DNA of 64,000 nt. It comes from Aerococcus urinae (GTDB lineage: Bacteria; Bacillota; Bacilli; Lactobacillales; Aerococcaceae). Where the stretch lies: NCBI RefSeq assembly GCF_001543175.1, contig NZ_CP014161.1, forward strand, positions 186,001-250,000, written 5' to 3'. The notes under the pieces were generated by a model. The model was given only the letters and a program-made list of their open reading frames with translations, searched no databases and had not been told where the DNA came from. Shown piece by piece: positions 62,582-64,000 of this stretch (positions within the stretch are counted from its first letter, which is position 1; each line of letters begins with the position of its first letter). The position numbers were made by a program, and so were the translations under genes.

Positions 62582-64000
62582 CTAGTTTGTTTTTATTTTA
62601 TAATTTAAGTTTGGTATCTTTTGCCAGCGGTCCTTAAGGAAACGAACCACCATTTTCGGTTCCCGGGCCCGGTTAAAGATACCTTTTTTGTTGCCTTGAA
62701 CCCGTTGAACGCCAACTTTGGTTTGGAAGTCAGCAAAATTCCAAAGCTGCTCGCCGACAAAGTTATCCACTTGGTCAAAGACTCGAGACATCATGACATA
62801 GTAGTCCCATTGGAATTCCTCTGTAAAGGGTTGCCGCTCGATGGCATGGAGGCCAGCAACCGTATCGACCCCGTATTCCGTGTACATGATAGGTTTATCT
62901 GGATAGAGGGCTTGCCAGTCTTGTAATTCTTTTAGGCTCAAGTCTTCAGCTAAGTCAAAATTAGCGGTTTGGGTATACCAGCCGTAATAGCGATTAAGAC
63001 AAATAACATCAACCAGGTCAGAACATTGGTCAGTCTCTGGTGTGGATAAGAGAATATTGATCATAGTTAGGGGACGTTTTTGGGGGTCGAGCGACCGAGC
63101 TAAATCAAAGAGTGGCGCAAAATAATCGTGAGCTTCAGGGTTGAAGGTAGCTGCTTCATTAGCCAAGGACCACATCACTACACAAGCATGGTTTTTATCT
63201 CTTTGAATCAATTCGCGGATCACTTGTTCATGGGCGGCTTGGGTATCGAGTTCTTGGAAAGTATCATCGCGGTAGGTTTTGGGGTCAAAGTTAGACATAT
63301 TAAAACCAAAGGAGGACATAATCCCCACTCCAGTAGTTTCATCGATAACAACAATCCCTTCCCGGTCACAGAGCCTCATCATTTCCTCAGAGTAAGGGTA
63401 GTGGGAGGTGCGGATGGAGTTGGCCCCCATACTTTTTAAGAGGTTGATATCTAAGACATTATAAACAGGATCATAACCACGACCATGGGCATAGCTATCT
63501 TCATGTTTACCACAGCCTTTGAAATAAAAGGGTTCTTGGTTAATTAGAAATTGGCCATCTTTGACTTCCACCTTGCGAATACCAAATTCTTGCGAGTATG
63601 TATCTAGCAGTTCTCCCTCTCGGTAGAGGTCGACTTGGGCGGTATAGAGGTAAGCATTGAGTGGTTGCCAGAGATGGGGTTGGTCCAGATAAAATTTGCT
63701 CTCATTAGCCGCTCCTACTGCAACTAGCTTTTCAGCTTGGTCATAAATTTTCACCTGATAAGACAGGTCTTCCTTGGCTTGTGAATCGATGGTGACATCG
63801 AAGCTAACTTTAGCTTGGTCTAAGGAATCATTTAATTCAGGTAGGATGGTGAGGTCACTTAAGCAGGCAGCTTTTGAGCTGGTATAGATGACAATGGAAC
63901 GGTTAAGCCCAGCGTAATTGAAGAAATCAAAGTTTTCATCCAGGTCTCGATGGATCTTTCCTTGGTCGTCTTTCTCTTCACGGTAGTGGCCTACGGGTAG
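62582..64000 (-). CDS. uidA: Beta-glucuronidase (GH2), 5' end outside the window
   Basis: The frame runs unbroken from the window edge; 472 codons are visible and about 130-150 N-terminal residues are missing. The fragment starts LPVGHYREEKDDQGKIHRDL and spans the end of the sugar-binding domain, the Ig-like domain and the catalytic barrel. The acid/base Glu is in VVMWSLANEAATF and the nucleophile Glu in PIMYTEYGVDT. The glucuronate-specific pair Asn-x-Lys is in QGNKKGIFNRAREPK, and NRYYGWYT is typical of GUS rather than beta-galactosidase. It cleaves beta-D-glucuronides. A GTG in mid-frame (63754) is not the true start. Confidence 0.93.
   Translation of the reverse strand, partial: LPVGHYREEKDDQGKIHRDLDENFDFFNYAGLNRSIVIYTSSKAACLSDLTILPELNDSLDQAKVSFDVTIDSQAKEDLSYQVKIYDQAEKLVAVGAANESKFYLDQPHLWQPLNAYLYTAQVDLYREGELLDTYSQEFGIRKVEVKDGQFLINQEPFYFKGCGKHEDSYAHGRGYDPVYNVLDINLLKSMGANSIRTSHYPYSEEMMRLCDREGIVVIDETTGVGIMSSFGFNMSNFDPKTYRDDTFQELDTQAAHEQVIRELIQRDKNHACVVMWSLANEAATFNPEAHDYFAPLFDLARSLDPQKRPLTMINILLSTPETDQCSDLVDVICLNRYYGWYTQTANFDLAEDLSLKELQDWQALYPDKPIMYTEYGVDTVAGLHAIERQPFTEEFQWDYYVMMSRVFDQVDNFVGEQLWNFADFQTKVGVQRVQGNKKGIFNRAREPKMVVRFLKDRWQKIPNLNYKIKTN

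Overview
The window looks like chromosome of a low-GC Gram-positive coccus of the Lactobacillales, most likely an Aerococcus or close relative. This is an inference from gene content: CcpA/cre control, CIRCE-controlled groESL, T-box leaders, PTS-based mannitol use, the comFA-comFC-hpf-secA-prfB order, Rex, and a beta-glucuronidase. No rRNA, tRNA or IS element was recognised, so the genus is not proven.

Layout. 1-2888: the end of a type I-E CRISPR-Cas locus (3' end of cas6e, cas1, a cas2-DnaQ fusion, a 14-repeat array). 2984-4452: small accessory genes, namely an unknown 56-aa ORF, a broken gene, and two HicB-like genes without HicA. 4559-11023: housekeeping block with DUF896, tsaB-rimI-GNAT-tsaD, DUF503, an ABC-F ATPase and rex. 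11247-16714: groESL, then divergent purA and purB separated by a cluster of large palindromic repeats. 16851-28912: acetamidase, IadA with a YfcC-type transporter, an aldehyde dehydrogenase, a T-box-led operon of two fused amino-acid ABC transporters around an ArgH-like lyase, a 2-hydroxyacid dehydrogenase and nagB. 29133-36540: mannitol operon mtlA-mtlR-mtlF-mtlD under a cre site, a thioesterase and ccpA. 36854-44578: T-box proS, glycogen phosphorylase, pnuC with a deoxynucleoside kinase, a KDPG aldolase behind two cre-like sites and a leader terminator, and yigZ. 44736-51705: comFA, comFC, hpf, secA, a second repeat cluster, and prfB with its programmed frameshift. 51790-58181: phoP-phoR and pstS-pstC-pstA-pstB behind a Pho box. 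58383-64000: DUF4298, ktrB, ktrA, a DUF1846 protein and a beta-glucuronidase cut by the window end.

How it fits together. Carbon control is visible within the window itself: ccpA, with a cre-like site in front of it, plus cre-like sites overlapping the -35 regions of mtlA, the acetamidase gene and the KDPG aldolase gene. Phosphate control is also self-contained: PhoP-PhoR, three TTTACA repeats at exact 11-bp spacing, then pst.

The most unusual signal is a family of large imperfect palindromes at three intergenic places (14957-15399, 38596-38646, 50088-50492). They share terminal and internal motifs, while the paired stem sequences differ between copies in a compensating way. One 118-bp copy recurs 35 kb away with only two differences. 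I do not recognise this family. Other points worth attention are a circularly permuted PstS, a duplicated Cys-less IIB domain in MtlA, an all-pyrimidine first spacer base in the CRISPR array, and a leader that must overlap cas2.
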